In this document: in pieces, positions 25,096 through 34,665 of the stretch
Numbering within the stretch: position 1 is the stretch's first letter
Layout of the letters: each line of letters opens with the position of its first letter
Assembly: GCF_005144475.1 (NCBI RefSeq)
Contig: NZ_SWJZ01000100.1
Location: 1 to 46,188 of the forward strand
DNA: 46,188 nucleotides
Direction of reading: 5' to 3'
Source of the DNA: Rhodobacter capsulatus
GTDB taxonomy: Bacteria; Pseudomonadota; Alphaproteobacteria; Rhodobacterales; Rhodobacteraceae
Translations under genes and position numbers: made by a program
Notes under the pieces: generated by a model
Seen by the model: the letters and a program-made list of their open reading frames with translations, nothing else
Database searches by the model: none
Told to the model about the DNA's origin: nothing

Positions 25096-26688
25096 ATGCC
25101 CCTTTCGCTCACCCGCCGCGCGCTGCTTTTGTCCTCCGCCGCGCTTCTTGCCGTGCAAGCCCTGCCGTCATCGGCGCATGCCGCGACATCGGGCCGGATC
25201 ACCATCGCGGCCGACAGCGAGCCCACCCAGCTCAACCCGGCCATCGCGGCTTCGAACGGCACCTTCTTCATCGCCTCGAAAGTGATCGAACCGCTGGCCG
25301 AAGCCGCCTATGACGGCACCGGGCTGAGGCCCCTGCTGGCGACGGGCTGGGAAGGTTCGGAGGATGGCCTCTCCGTCACTTTCCATCTGCGTGAGGGGGT
25401 GCGCTGGCACGATGGCACGCCCTTCACCTCGGCGGATGTGGCCTTCTCGGCCTTGCATGTCTGGAAGCCCCTGCAGAACATCGGCCGCACGCTTCTGGCC
25501 AATCTGACCGCCGTTGACACGCCCGATGCGAAAACGGCGATCTTCCGCTTCTCCAAACCGACGCCGTTGCAGCTGATTGAAAAGGCCCTGCCCGTGGTGT
25601 CGTCGGTGCTGCCCAGGCATGTCTACGAGGGCAGCGACATTGCCAAGAACCCGGCGAATTCGGCGCTGATTGGCACCGGGCCCTTCGTCTGGGGCGAGCA
25701 CAAACCGGGGCAATATTACCTGCTCAAGCGCAACCCGAGCTATTGGCAGCCGGATCTGCCCCGCGCCGAGGAGCTTGTCTTCACCGTCCTGCCGGACCGG
25801 GCCTCGGCGGCGAGCGCGCTTGAAGCGGGCGATGTGCAGCTTGCGGCCTTTTCGGCGGTGCCGCTCGTCGATCTGGCGCGGATCGGCGCGGTTCCGGGGC
25901 TGGCCGTCATCACCAAGGGCTACGAGGCGCTGACCTATCAACTGATCGTCGAGATCAACCACCGCAACGACCATCTGGCCAATCTGAAGGTGCGTCAGGC
26001 GATTGCCCATGCGATCGACAAGAAATTTGTCCGTGACACCATCTTCCTTGGTCATGCCACTGAGGCCACCGGCCCGGTGCCGGCGAATGATCCGACCTTC
26101 TACACCTCCGACGTGACGCCCCATGCCTTCGATCCGGAAAAGGCGAAGGCGCTTTTGGATGAGGCCGGCTATCCGGTGCGGGCCGACGGCAAGCGTTTTG
26201 ACCTGAAGCTTCTGCCCGCGCCCTATTTCACCGAAACCCGCCAGTTCGGCGATTATCTGCGGCAGGCGCTGGCCGCCGTGGGGATCGAGGCCACGATCGT
26301 CGCGCAGGATGCGCCCGGCCATCTGAAAGCGGTCTATACCGACCACGACTTCGACCTTGCCGTGGCGCCGCCGGTGTTCCGCGCCGATCCGGCGATCTCG
26401 ACCACCAACCTGGTGCGGTCGGGCCTGCCTGCCGGGGTGAATTTCTCCAATCAGGGCGGATATTTGAACCCCGAACTGGACAGGCTGATCGACACCGCGC
26501 TGACCACGCTCGATCCGGCGAAACGTGTGGCGCTTTATCACCGTTTCCAGCAACTGGTGACCGAGGAGCTGCCGCTGATCAACGTGGTGGACTGGACCTT
26601 CACCTCGGTCGCCGCGACGCAGCTTTCGGGCCTTGCCACCAATCCGCGTTGGGCGGTGTCGAACTGGGCGGAGCTTGCGCTTGCCTGA
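25096..26688 (+). CDS. ABC transporter substrate-binding protein, peptide/nickel/opine type (SBP_bac_5)
   Basis: 530 residues from the ATG at 25096; the upstream frame is open but does not look coding. The signal region TRRALLLSSAALL resembles a Tat signal, with cleavage probably after AHA. Mature features of the DppA/OppA/NikA class: WEGSEDGLSVTFHLREGVRWHDGTPFTSADV (about 80-110), the KVRQAIAHAIDK segment, and a C-terminal DPAISTTNLVRSG loop. It captures a peptide-like or chelate ligand in the periplasm and is the first gene of a five-subunit importer. Glutathione or another sulfur-containing peptide is possible but not shown. Confidence 0.88.
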   Translation: MPLSLTRRALLLSSAALLAVQALPSSAHAATSGRITIAADSEPTQLNPAIAASNGTFFIASKVIEPLAEAAYDGTGLRPLLATGWEGSEDGLSVTFHLREGVRWHDGTPFTSADVAFSALHVWKPLQNIGRTLLANLTAVDTPDAKTAIFRFSKPTPLQLIEKALPVVSSVLPRHVYEGSDIAKNPANSALIGTGPFVWGEHKPGQYYLLKRNPSYWQPDLPRAEELVFTVLPDRASAASALEAGDVQLAAFSAVPLVDLARIGAVPGLAVITKGYEALTYQLIVEINHRNDHLANLKVRQAIAHAIDKKFVRDTIFLGHATEATGPVPANDPTFYTSDVTPHAFDPEKAKALLDEAGYPVRADGKRFDLKLLPAPYFTETRQFGDYLRQALAAVGIEATIVAQDAPGHLKAVYTDHDFDLAVAPPVFRADPAISTTNLVRSGLPAGVNFSNQGGYLNPELDRLIDTALTTLDPAKRVALYHRFQQLVTEELPLINVVDWTFTSVAATQLSGLATNPRWAVSNWAELALA

Positions 26689-26697
26689 GGACGGTCG

Positions 26698-27693
26698 ATG
26701 ACAGCGGTGTTGCGCTTTGTTATCTCGCGGCTGATCGGCAGCATTCCGGTGCTGCTGATCGTGCTCGCGGGGGTGTTCGCGCTTCTCGAAGCGGCGGGGG
26801 GCGATGCGATTGACGCCTATCTCGCCAGTATCGGCGGCGGCGATGCGGCTCTGGCGGCACAGTTGCGCGCCGAGCATGGGCTCGATCACTCCGCGCTGCA
26901 GCGCTTCCTGTTCCTGCTCGGGCATCTGGCGCAGGGGGATCTGGGCTGGTCGGTGGCGCTCAATCGCCCCGTCGCCTCCCTGATCGCCGAGCGTCTGCCC
27001 GCAACGCTTGCGCTGATGGGGTCGGCGACGGCGTTTTCCTTCACGCTGGGCTCGGGGCTTGGCATTCTGGCCGGGCGGCGCCCCGGATCGGGGCTTGACC
27101 GGCTCCTGTCGGGGGGCGCGCTTCTTCTGCATGCCGTTCCAGGCTTCTGGCTCGGCCTCGTGCTCTCGGTCGTCTTCGCGGTCAAGCTGCGCTGGCTGCC
27201 GGTTTCCGGGATCGAGACCATCGCCTCGGGCAAGACCGGCCTTGCGCGGGCGGTCGACATTGCGACGCATCTGGTCTTGCCCGTTTCCACGCTCACCCTG
27301 ATTTATCTTGCGCTTTTCCTGCGGGTGATGCGCGGGGCCATGGCCGAGGTCTGGGCACAGGAGTTCGTTCTGGCTGCACGGGCGCGGGGCATCGCGCCCC
27401 GCCGCATCCTGCTCAACCATGTCGCGCGCAATGCGGTCTTGCCGCTGGTCACGCTGCTGGGCCTGCAATCGGCGGCGATGCTGGGCGGATCGGTGGTGAT
27501 CGAAAGCGTCTTCGGCATTGCCGGTTTCGGGCGGCTGGCCGCCGAGGCCGTGGCCGGGCGCGATCCGGCGCTGCTTCTGGCGGTGATCTTCGTTTCGGCC
27601 GTGCTGGTGGTGGGGTGCAATCTGCTGGTCGATCTGGCCTATGGTCTGCTCGATCCGCGCGTACGGCCCGCCGCGCACAGGCGCGAGGTCTGA
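26698..27693 (+). CDS. ABC transporter permease, DppB/NikB type
   Basis: 331 residues with six or so transmembrane helices. The N-terminal FVISRLIGSIPVLLIVLAG is the typical first helix, and the EAA loop is EFVLAARARGIAPRRILLNH. The C-terminal LVDLAYGLLDPRVR signature is shared by nearly all B-type permeases of this class. It follows the SBP by 9 bp and precedes the C-type permease by 1 bp. Confidence 0.92.
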   Translation: MTAVLRFVISRLIGSIPVLLIVLAGVFALLEAAGGDAIDAYLASIGGGDAALAAQLRAEHGLDHSALQRFLFLLGHLAQGDLGWSVALNRPVASLIAERLPATLALMGSATAFSFTLGSGLGILAGRRPGSGLDRLLSGGALLLHAVPGFWLGLVLSVVFAVKLRWLPVSGIETIASGKTGLARAVDIATHLVLPVSTLTLIYLALFLRVMRGAMAEVWAQEFVLAARARGIAPRRILLNHVARNAVLPLVTLLGLQSAAMLGGSVVIESVFGIAGFGRLAAEAVAGRDPALLLAVIFVSAVLVVGCNLLVDLAYGLLDPRVRPAAHRREV

Positions 27694-27694
27694 G

Positions 27695-28516
27695 ATGCCC
27701 GTCTCCGCCTTCCATCGCCCCGAGGCACGGATCGGTGCGGCCCTTCTTGCGGCGCTCGGCCTGATTGTGCTTTTCGCCCCTTTGCTCGCCCCGGGGGATC
27801 CGTTGGCGATCTCCGGTCCGCCGCTGGTGTTGCCCTTCACCGAGGCCGCCCATCCCCTCGGCACCGACCGGCTTGGCCGCGATCTGCTGGCCGGGTTGAT
27901 CCACGGCGCGCGCACTTCGATGACGGTGGGGCTTCTGGTCGCGCTCGTGGCGCTGACGGCGGGGATGCTGGTCGGAACGCTTGCAGGCCTGATCGGTGGC
28001 TGGACCGAGGTGATCCTGATGCGGATCGTCGAGGCGTTTCAGATCGTGCCCGGATTTTTGTTGGCACTGGCCTTCGTCTCGGTCACCGGGCCGCGCCTGT
28101 CCACCGTTGTCGTGGCAATTGCCCTTGGCGCCTGGACCGGGCCTGCGCGGTTGGCGCGCGCCCGGGTTCTGGTGCTGCGTGAAAGCGATTTCGTGGCGGC
28201 GGCGCGGGTTCTTGGCCATCATCCGCTTGAAATCGCCCTGCGGCAGGTGCTGCCGCTGGCCCTGCCGCCGGTGCTGTCGCTTACCGCGGTCATCGTTGCG
28301 GGCGCAATCCTGACCGAGGCGGCGCTCTCGTTTCTCGGTCTTGGCAATCCCAACGGGGTGACTTGGGGCGCGATGATCGCCGAGGGGCGCAACCAGATGC
28401 GCTCGGCCGCCTGGCTCTCGGTTCTGCCTGGCCTTGCGCTGTTGCTGACCGTGGTGGCCAGCTATCTTCTGGGCGAGGCTGTCGCCGACAGCCTTGCCGC
28501 GCGGGATCGCCGATGA
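27695..28516 (+). CDS. ABC transporter permease, DppC/NikC type
   Basis: 273 residues. The motif HPLGTDRLGRDLLAGLIHGARTS near residue 50 is diagnostic of C-type permeases, and the EAA loop is around DFVAAARVLGHHPLEIALRQ. The start at 27695 lies immediately after the B permease stop. Its stop overlaps the ATPase ATG (ATGA). Confidence 0.92.
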   Translation: MPVSAFHRPEARIGAALLAALGLIVLFAPLLAPGDPLAISGPPLVLPFTEAAHPLGTDRLGRDLLAGLIHGARTSMTVGLLVALVALTAGMLVGTLAGLIGGWTEVILMRIVEAFQIVPGFLLALAFVSVTGPRLSTVVVAIALGAWTGPARLARARVLVLRESDFVAAARVLGHHPLEIALRQVLPLALPPVLSLTAVIVAGAILTEAALSFLGLGNPNGVTWGAMIAEGRNQMRSAAWLSVLPGLALLLTVVASYLLGEAVADSLAARDRR

Positions 28517-29295
28517 CTGCGGCGCCGCTTTTTTACCTGCGCGGTTTTGGCCTGCGCTATCCGGGCCAAGGCCAGCCAGCGCTGACGGGGATCGACCTTG
28601 ATCTGGCGCAGGGCGAAAGGCTGGCGCTGATCGGGCCGTCCGGGTCTGGAAAATCCACCCTTGCGCGTGCGATTGCCGGGCTTTCGCCCTCCGGCAGCGC
28701 CCCTGAAGGCGGCATTCTCTGGTCCGGTGGCGCGATGCAGGCGGGGCGCGATATCGGCTTCGTGTTTCAGGATCCGGGCGGCAGTCTCAATCCGCTTTTG
28801 ACGATCGGCGCGCATCTGCTGGAGGTCTTGCATCGCCATGGCAAGCTCTCGCGCAAGGTCGCCCTGGCGCGGGCCGAGGCGCTTCTCGATCAGGTGCATC
28901 TGCCCGATCCTTCCGCGGCGCTGCGGGCCTATCCGCATCAGTTTTCGGGCGGCCAGCGCCAACGCATTGCTATCGCGCTGGCGATTGCCACCGGGCCGAG
29001 GCTTTTGATCGCCGACGAGGCCACCTCGGCGCTCGATACGTTGGTGCAGGCCGAAATCGTGGCGCTGCTGCGCGATCTGACCGGGGCAGGGGGCATGGCG
29101 CTGATCTTCGTCACCCATGACATCGCGCTTGCCGCGGGGCTTGCCGACCGGATCGCCGTGCTGGAGGCCGGGCGGCTGGTCGAGTGCGGACCTGCGGCGC
29201 GGGTGATTGCCTCGCCGCAAGTCGGCCAGACGAGGGCCTTGCTGGCCGCCCATCTCGATCTGGCAAGCCCGCGCCTTGTCGGAGACCGGCCATGA
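28513..29295 (+). CDS. ABC transporter ATPase, NikD type (short)
   Basis: 260 residues: Walker A GPSGSGKS (41-48), Q-loop FQDPGGSL, signature FSGGQRQR, Walker B LLIADEATSALD, H-loop VTHDIAL. It is clearly shorter than DppD/OppD (~325 residues) because the Opp C-terminal extension is missing; the length matches NikD-like subunits. ATGA overlaps on both ends couple it to the permease and the second ATPase. Confidence 0.92.
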   Translation: MTAAPLFYLRGFGLRYPGQGQPALTGIDLDLAQGERLALIGPSGSGKSTLARAIAGLSPSGSAPEGGILWSGGAMQAGRDIGFVFQDPGGSLNPLLTIGAHLLEVLHRHGKLSRKVALARAEALLDQVHLPDPSAALRAYPHQFSGGQRQRIAIALAIATGPRLLIADEATSALDTLVQAEIVALLRDLTGAGGMALIFVTHDIALAAGLADRIAVLEAGRLVECGPAARVIASPQVGQTRALLAAHLDLASPRLVGDRP

Positions 29296-30071
29296 GCCTT
29301 CTGACGGTGGAGGGGCTGCGCAAGACCCACCCCGGCGCCCGCGGGGGGATTGCGCTTGATGATCTGTCGCTGACGCTTGCCCCCGGCGAGACGCTGGGCC
29401 TTGTCGGGCCCTCGGGATGCGGGAAATCGAGCCTTGCGCGGGTGCTGTTGCGGCTCGACCGGCCCGATGCGGGGGCGATCCGCTTCGAAGGGCGGGACTG
29501 GCTCGCCCTGCAAGGCGGTGCGCTGCGCCGGGCCCGCGGGCGGATGCAGATGGTGTTTCAAGATCCCGGCGCTGCCTTTCATCCCCGCGCAACCGTTGCC
29601 GGTGCGCTGGCCGATGCGCTGCGTCTGCATGTGCCCGCCCCGCGCAAGGATTGGCCCGGGCTGATTGCGGCGCAGCTCGATCTGGTGGGGCTTGCCCCCG
29701 ATCTGGCACCGCATCCGATCGCTACGCTGTCTGGCGGGCAGCGCCAACGTCTTGCCATTGCCCGCGCGCTTGTCCCCAATCCGAAGCTGATCGTGCTCGA
29801 CGAGGCTGTTTCCGCGCTCGACACTGTCACCCGAGGGCAGATCCTCGCCCTTCTGGTGCGGTTGCAGCGCCAGCTTGGTCTTGCGCTTTTGTTCATCAGC
29901 CACGACCTTGCGGTGGTGCGCGCGGTCTCGCACCGGATCGCGGTGATGGCGGCGGGCCGGATCGTCGAGACCGGCCCCGCGGATCAGGTGCTTACCCGGC
30001 CGCAAAGCGAGATTGCCCGCCGCCTGATTGCCGCCGTGCCGACCCTGTCCCGAACCGGAGACCCGCCATGA
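29292..30071 (+). CDS. ABC transporter ATPase, NikE type (short)
   Basis: 259 residues: Walker A GPSGCGKS (39-46), Q-loop FQDPGAAFHP, signature LSGGQRQR, Walker B LIVLDEAVSALD, H-loop ISHDLAVVR. It forms the second nucleotide-binding half with the preceding subunit. It also lacks the Opp C-terminal extension. Its stop overlaps the aminotransferase ATG. Confidence 0.92.
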   Translation: MSLLTVEGLRKTHPGARGGIALDDLSLTLAPGETLGLVGPSGCGKSSLARVLLRLDRPDAGAIRFEGRDWLALQGGALRRARGRMQMVFQDPGAAFHPRATVAGALADALRLHVPAPRKDWPGLIAAQLDLVGLAPDLAPHPIATLSGGQRQRLAIARALVPNPKLIVLDEAVSALDTVTRGQILALLVRLQRQLGLALLFISHDLAVVRAVSHRIAVMAAGRIVETGPADQVLTRPQSEIARRLIAAVPTLSRTGDPP

Positions 30072-31153
30072 CCGATGCCCTCTGGACCCCGCTTGCCGAT
30101 GTGCCGCCGTTTCCGACCGAGGGCTTTGCACCGCTTGCCGATGCGTTTGCCCGGGTGCTGCGGACAAGAAACGATGTGGTGCTGGTGCAGGCCGAGGCAG
30201 CCGTGGCGCTTGAAGCGGTGGCGCACTCGCTCGGCCGGCCGGGGCTGCGGGCGCTGGTGCTGGTCAGCTCGCTTTACGGGCGCTGGTTTGCGGGCTGGCT
30301 GCGGCGCGCGGGCGCCGACGTGCGCGAACTGGCCGCGCCCCCCGGGCAGCCGATTGTGGCGCCCGAGGTGGCGAAGGTGCTGGCGGCAGAGCGCTTCGAT
30401 CTGGTTTTTGTCGTCCATGCCGAAAGCGCCTATGGCATCTTGAACCCGCTCGAAGACATCGCGGCCCTTGTGAAAGCGCAGGGTGCGCTTCTGGTGGTCG
30501 ATGCGGTGGCCTCTGTCGGCGGCCATGCGCTTGATGTGGATGCACTCGGCGCGGATCTTGTGGTGATCGGGCCGCAAAAGGCGCTGGGCGGGCAGGCGGG
30601 CGTTTCGGCGGTGGCGGTGTCTGAGGCCGCTTGGGAGCGGGTGGCGCCACCGGGCGAGGCGCCCTCGGTTTTGTCGCTCGCCGATCTGCGTGCGGATTGG
30701 CTTGAGACCGGGCGCAAGGCGCTGCCCGGAACGCCGTCGGCGCTCGAATTTCACGCTCTGGCGCAGACCTTGGCACAAGTCGAGCGCGAGGGGCTTTTGG
30801 TGCTTCGGGAGCGTCACGCCTCTGCCGCCCGGGCCGCGCGGGCGGGTGCGCTGGTCCTGACCGGCCGCGCGTGGGTTTCGCCCGATCGGGCTTCGACCCT
30901 TGTCACGGCGGTAGCACTGCCCGAGGGCATTGCCGCGGCGCAGGTGCTCGCCGTGGCCGAGGTGGGGCATGCGCTTTCGGGCGGGGTGGGGTCGGGGGGC
31001 GAGCGGTTGATCCGGCTCAACCATACCGGCGCTCGGGCGCATCGTGCCGTGGTTCTGGAAGATCTGACGGTGCTCACCCGCGCCTTGGGACGGCTTGGCC
31101 ATCGGGTCGACCCGGGCGCCGTCGTCTTCGCGGCAACGGGGGGCGGTGCCTAA
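30068..31153 (+). CDS. Class V aminotransferase (serine-glyoxylate/alanine-glyoxylate or lyase type)
   Basis: A 361-residue PLP enzyme: FVVHAESAYGILNP (from 114) fits the substrate/PLP site of class V enzymes, D145 in VVDAVASVGG binds the PLP nitrogen, and K171 in GPQKALGG is the Schiff-base Lys. Similar proteins interconvert serine, alanine and glyoxylate, or cleave C-S, C-N or C-P bonds, as 2-aminoethylphosphonate and cysteine-desulfurase relatives do. Translational coupling to the importer suggests it acts on the imported compound; a Cys-containing peptide or amino acid would suit the neighbourhood. This is inference. Confidence 0.85.
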   Translation: MTDALWTPLADVPPFPTEGFAPLADAFARVLRTRNDVVLVQAEAAVALEAVAHSLGRPGLRALVLVSSLYGRWFAGWLRRAGADVRELAAPPGQPIVAPEVAKVLAAERFDLVFVVHAESAYGILNPLEDIAALVKAQGALLVVDAVASVGGHALDVDALGADLVVIGPQKALGGQAGVSAVAVSEAAWERVAPPGEAPSVLSLADLRADWLETGRKALPGTPSALEFHALAQTLAQVEREGLLVLRERHASAARAARAGALVLTGRAWVSPDRASTLVTAVALPEGIAAAQVLAVAEVGHALSGGVGSGGERLIRLNHTGARAHRAVVLEDLTVLTRALGRLGHRVDPGAVVFAATGGGA

Positions 31154-31163
31154 GCCGCAGTCG

Positions 31164-31193
31164 CCACAACTTTAACGCGCAAGGCGGTTGTGG
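31164..31193 (+). terminator. Possible weak terminator or processing hairpin after the aminotransferase
   Basis: Inverted repeat CCACAAC (31164-31170) / GTTGTGG (31187-31193) with a 16-nt loop, just after the operon end. There is no T-run. Confidence 0.3.
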
Positions 31194-31260
31194 GCAGCAT
31201 TCCGTTCTGTTTCGGGGGCCTCCGGGAGAAGCCGCCACGCTTTGAATCTCAAAAAACGCG

Positions 31261-31279
31261 ATTGAATATATCGTGATTT
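31261..31279 (+). promoter_or_regulatory. Shared 19-bp motif upstream of the second peptide-type importer
   Basis: ATTGAA-TATAT-CGTGATTT followed by aTCGTG, about 80 bp before the SBP ATG. It is an exact hexamer/octamer match to the copies at 7612 (minus) and 24817. Confidence 0.6.
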
Positions 31280-31358
31280 ATCGTGTTCCTTGAGCCTTGA
31301 AACCGGTGGGGTTCAAACCTGTGCCGGAACGAAATTCGCAAATAAAGGAGTGCCTTGC

Positions 31359-32873
31359 ATGGCGTTCGCATCTCTGGCCGTCAGCGGTCGTCGTCTTTCC
31401 CTGTCGGCTGGCCTTGTGGCTCTTGCCCTTGGCGTCTCCCCTGCGGCCCTTCTGGCTGGCGAAGCGGATCCGGCAGCGATCCTGCGCATCGGTTCGCTTT
31501 ATGAGCCGCAGAACCTCGACAATACCGCGGGGGCGGGGCAGGGCATCAACGAGGCCTTCAACGACAACGTCTACGAGGCGCTTTACCGGCTTGCCGATGA
31601 CGGCACCGTCGAACCGGTTCTGGCAGCGGGTCACACGGTCAGTGCGGATGGGCTGACCCATACGTTCACGCTGAAAGACGGGGTGAAGTTCCATTCTGGC
31701 GATCCGCTCACCGCGAGGGACGTGAAATATTCGATCGAGCGGGTGATTGCGGAAGGCTCGAAAAGTTCGCGCAAGAAAAGCCTCGCTCCGATTGCGAAGA
31801 TCGACACCCCGGATGATCGGACCGTGGTCATCACGTTGAAATCAAAGTCGATCTCGCTGCCCTACAACCTGTCCTATGTCTGGGTGGTGAACGATGCGGC
31901 GGGCGACATCACCGGCAAGGAAGACGGCACCGGCCCCTATGCGCTGACGGGCTGGAAGCGTGGCTCGACGCTGTCGCTCAAGGCGTTCGATGGCTACTGG
32001 GGCGCGAAACCCGAAAACGGTGGCGCGGTGTTCACCTATTTCACCGAAGCGGCGGCGCTCAACAACGCGCTGCTGACCGATGCGGTCGATCTCATTACCT
32101 CGGTGCAAAGCCCCGATGCGCTGTCGCAATTCGCCGACACCTCGACCTTCACCATCGCCGAGGGCAAATCGACGACGAAGCAGCTTCTGGCGTGGAACGA
32201 CCGGGTGGCGCCTTTCGACAACGTCAAGGTACGCAAGGCGCTGGCACGGGCGATTGATGACAAGAAGCTGCTTGAGGCGATCTGGGGCAGTCGTGGCACG
32301 CTGATCGGCTCTTTCGTGCCGCCGACCGATCCGTGGTATGTCGATCTGACCGGGGTCGATGCCTATGATCCGGCAAGTGCCAAGGCGCTTCTGGCCGAGG
32401 CGGGCTATCCGAACGGCTTCAGCTTCACCCTCGATACGCCGAATTACGATCCGCATCCGATCACCGCGGAATTCGTCAAGGCGGAGCTGGCGAAGATTGG
32501 TGTCACGGTGACTATCAACATCATCACCGCCAATGAATGGTATGAGAAAATCTACCAGAAACACGATTTTCAGGCGACGCTGCAGGAACATGTGAACCAC
32601 CGCGACATCGTGTTTTATGGCAACCCGGATTTCTACTGGGGCTATGACAATCCGAAGGTGACCGGACTGATTGCCGAGGCCGAAGTCAGCGACACCGAGG
32701 CGGGGCAGACCGAACGCCTGACCGAGGCGAACCGGATCATCGCCGAGGACGCCGCCTCGGACTGGTTCTTCCTCTATCCGCAACTCGTCGTCTCGAAAGC
32801 GGGGGTGAGCGGCTATCCGGTCAACGGGCTCAACGCCCAGTTCTTCCTGCGCCACATCCGCAAGGAGGGCTGA
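31359..32873 (+). CDS. ABC transporter substrate-binding protein, peptide/nickel/opine type (SBP_bac_5)
   Basis: 504 residues from the ATG at 31359, supported by AAAGGAG 9 nt upstream. A Sec-type signal peptide with a hydrophobic core SLSAGLVALALGVSPAALLAG ends near residue 34. Family segments include the YEALYRL region, GLTHTFTLKDGVKFHSGDPLTARDV and the KVRKALARAIDDKKL segment. The sequence is clearly different from the 25096 SBP, so this is a separate importer and not a recent duplicate. The ligand is unknown. Confidence 0.9.
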   Translation: MAFASLAVSGRRLSLSAGLVALALGVSPAALLAGEADPAAILRIGSLYEPQNLDNTAGAGQGINEAFNDNVYEALYRLADDGTVEPVLAAGHTVSADGLTHTFTLKDGVKFHSGDPLTARDVKYSIERVIAEGSKSSRKKSLAPIAKIDTPDDRTVVITLKSKSISLPYNLSYVWVVNDAAGDITGKEDGTGPYALTGWKRGSTLSLKAFDGYWGAKPENGGAVFTYFTEAAALNNALLTDAVDLITSVQSPDALSQFADTSTFTIAEGKSTTKQLLAWNDRVAPFDNVKVRKALARAIDDKKLLEAIWGSRGTLIGSFVPPTDPWYVDLTGVDAYDPASAKALLAEAGYPNGFSFTLDTPNYDPHPITAEFVKAELAKIGVTVTINIITANEWYEKIYQKHDFQATLQEHVNHRDIVFYGNPDFYWGYDNPKVTGLIAEAEVSDTEAGQTERLTEANRIIAEDAASDWFFLYPQLVVSKAGVSGYPVNGLNAQFFLRHIRKEG

Positions 32874-32890
32874 GCGGAAAGATCCAGGTC

Positions 32891-33853
32891 ATGACGCGCT
32901 ATCTGATGCGTCGCACGCTGGTGCTGGTCCTGTCGCTGATCGCGGCGGGGCTGGTGCTGTTCGTGCTTTTGCGCCTTTTGCCGGGCGATCCGGCGGCGGC
33001 GTTGCTCTCGGTGGGGGCCGATGACGCCCAGATTGCCGCCGTGCGCGCCGAACTTGGCTCCGACCAGCCGATTGCCGTGCAACTTGGTCAGTTTCTGACG
33101 GATCTGGCGCGGTTCGATTTCGGTCGGTCCTTTGTGAGCAACGCCCCCGTCGCGCCCGAAATCCTGTCGCGGCTGACGGTGACGCTGCCGCTGACCCTCG
33201 CAGCCTTTGCGCTGGCGCTGGCCTTTGCCCTGCCACTTGGCATTCTGGCGGCGCTTCGGGCGGATCGCTGGACGGGGGCGGCGCTTTCGGCGCTCTCGCA
33301 GCTTGGGCTTGCCGTGCCGGTGTTCTGGATTGGTCTCATGCTGGTCTGGCTGGTTGCGGTGCGCGCGCGCCTGCTGCCCGCCAGCGGCTTTCCAACCGAG
33401 GGCTGGTCCGACCCCGTTGCGGCGGCGCGTGCGTTGGCGCTGCCGGTTCTGACCGTCGCGCTGGTGATGGGGGCCTCGCTCTTGCGCTACATCCGGTCGG
33501 CGACGCTGGATGTGCTCGGCGCCGACTATCTGCGCCATGCCCGGGCGCTGGGGGCAAGCTTTTCCGAGGCGCTGATCCGGCATGGCCTGCGCAATGGCGC
33601 CGCGCCGGTGATTTCGATCATCGGGATCGAACTCGCCTCGACGCTGCTTGGCGCGGTGGTGGTGGAGCGCGTCTTCGCCTTGCCGGGGCTGGGCTCGATG
33701 CTCGTGCTGGCGATTGCGCAGCGCGATTACCCCTCGGTGCAGGGGGTGCTGATGGTGACGACGCTGCTGGTTCTTCTCATCGGCTTTGCGGCCGATGTGG
33801 TGCAACGCCTGATCGATCCGCGGTTGCGCGGTGAAGAGCGGGGTGCAAGCTGA
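32891..33853 (+). CDS. ABC transporter permease, DppB/NikB type
   Basis: 320 residues. The first helix YLMRRTLVLVLSLIAAGLV is followed by FVLLRLLPGDPAAALL, the classic B-permease N-terminus. The EAA loop is DYLRHARALGASFSEALIRH, and the C-terminus ends VVQRLIDPRLR. Its stop overlaps the next ATG by one base (TGATG). Confidence 0.92.
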   Translation: MTRYLMRRTLVLVLSLIAAGLVLFVLLRLLPGDPAAALLSVGADDAQIAAVRAELGSDQPIAVQLGQFLTDLARFDFGRSFVSNAPVAPEILSRLTVTLPLTLAAFALALAFALPLGILAALRADRWTGAALSALSQLGLAVPVFWIGLMLVWLVAVRARLLPASGFPTEGWSDPVAAARALALPVLTVALVMGASLLRYIRSATLDVLGADYLRHARALGASFSEALIRHGLRNGAAPVISIIGIELASTLLGAVVVERVFALPGLGSMLVLAIAQRDYPSVQGVLMVTTLLVLLIGFAADVVQRLIDPRLRGEERGAS

Positions 33854-34665
33854 TGAAACGCTTGACCTGGCGGCTGGGCCTGCTGGTTCTTGGCCTGAAC
33901 CTTGCGGTGGCTTTGCTGACCCTATTCTGGACGCCCTGGCCGCTCGATGGCATGACCGGCGGCCGCCTTGCCGGGCCGTCTGTCGCGCATTGGGCCGGAA
34001 CCGACCGGCTGGGCCGTGACAGCCTCTCGCAGGTGATGGTTGGCGCCCGGATCGCGCTGACGGTCGGGGTGGGGGCGGCCTGCGTGGGCGGGCTGATCGG
34101 CACTCTCGTCGGGATCCTGGCGGCTTTCGCGCAGGCCTGGCTCGAGGATGCGCTTGCCGCCGCTTTCGACATTCTGATCGCCTTTCCAACCCTGCTTCTG
34201 GCGATGCTGATCGTTGCGGCGAGCAAGGATGCGAGCCTTGTGAGCGCCATTCTCGCCATCGGGATCGCAATGTCGGCGATCATCGCGCGGCTGGTGCGGG
34301 TTCTGGCGCGGCGGGTTCTGGCGCTCGATTTCATCACCGCCGCCCGGTGTTGCGGGGCCAGTTGGCCGCGCATCGTGCTCACCCATCTTCTGCCCAACAT
34401 CGCGCCGACGCTACTGGTGGCCCTCGCGCTGCAAGCCGGTCTGGCGGTGATCGCCGAGGCCTCGCTTTCCTATCTCGGGCTTGGCGCGCCGCCGCCGAAT
34501 GCCTCCTGGGGTCAGCTTCTCTATCAGGCGCAGGCGACGGTCTACACCGCACCGCTTGGGGTTCTGGTGCCGGGGGCGGCGCTTGTGGCGCTGGTTCTGG
34601 CGATCAATTTCGTGGCCGACGGGCTGCGCGACCGGCTCGATGCCGAGGCGGAGGCGCCAAGATGA
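33853..34665 (+). CDS. ABC transporter permease, DppC/NikC type
   Basis: 270 residues. The HWAGTDRLGRDSLSQVMVGARIA motif (about 50-75) is diagnostic of C-type permeases, and the EAA loop is DFITAARCCGASWPRIVLTH. About six transmembrane helices. It is coupled to both neighbours by overlapping start/stop codons. Confidence 0.92.
   Translation: MKRLTWRLGLLVLGLNLAVALLTLFWTPWPLDGMTGGRLAGPSVAHWAGTDRLGRDSLSQVMVGARIALTVGVGAACVGGLIGTLVGILAAFAQAWLEDALAAAFDILIAFPTLLLAMLIVAASKDASLVSAILAIGIAMSAIIARLVRVLARRVLALDFITAARCCGASWPRIVLTHLLPNIAPTLLVALALQAGLAVIAEASLSYLGLGAPPPNASWGQLLYQAQATVYTAPLGVLVPGAALVALVLAINFVADGLRDRLDAEAEAPR

Noticed and set aside
25168-27915. 915-codon minus-strand open frame opposite the peptide-type SBP and permeases
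   Set aside because: Arg/Gln/Gly-rich antisense artefact of GC-rich coding sequence.
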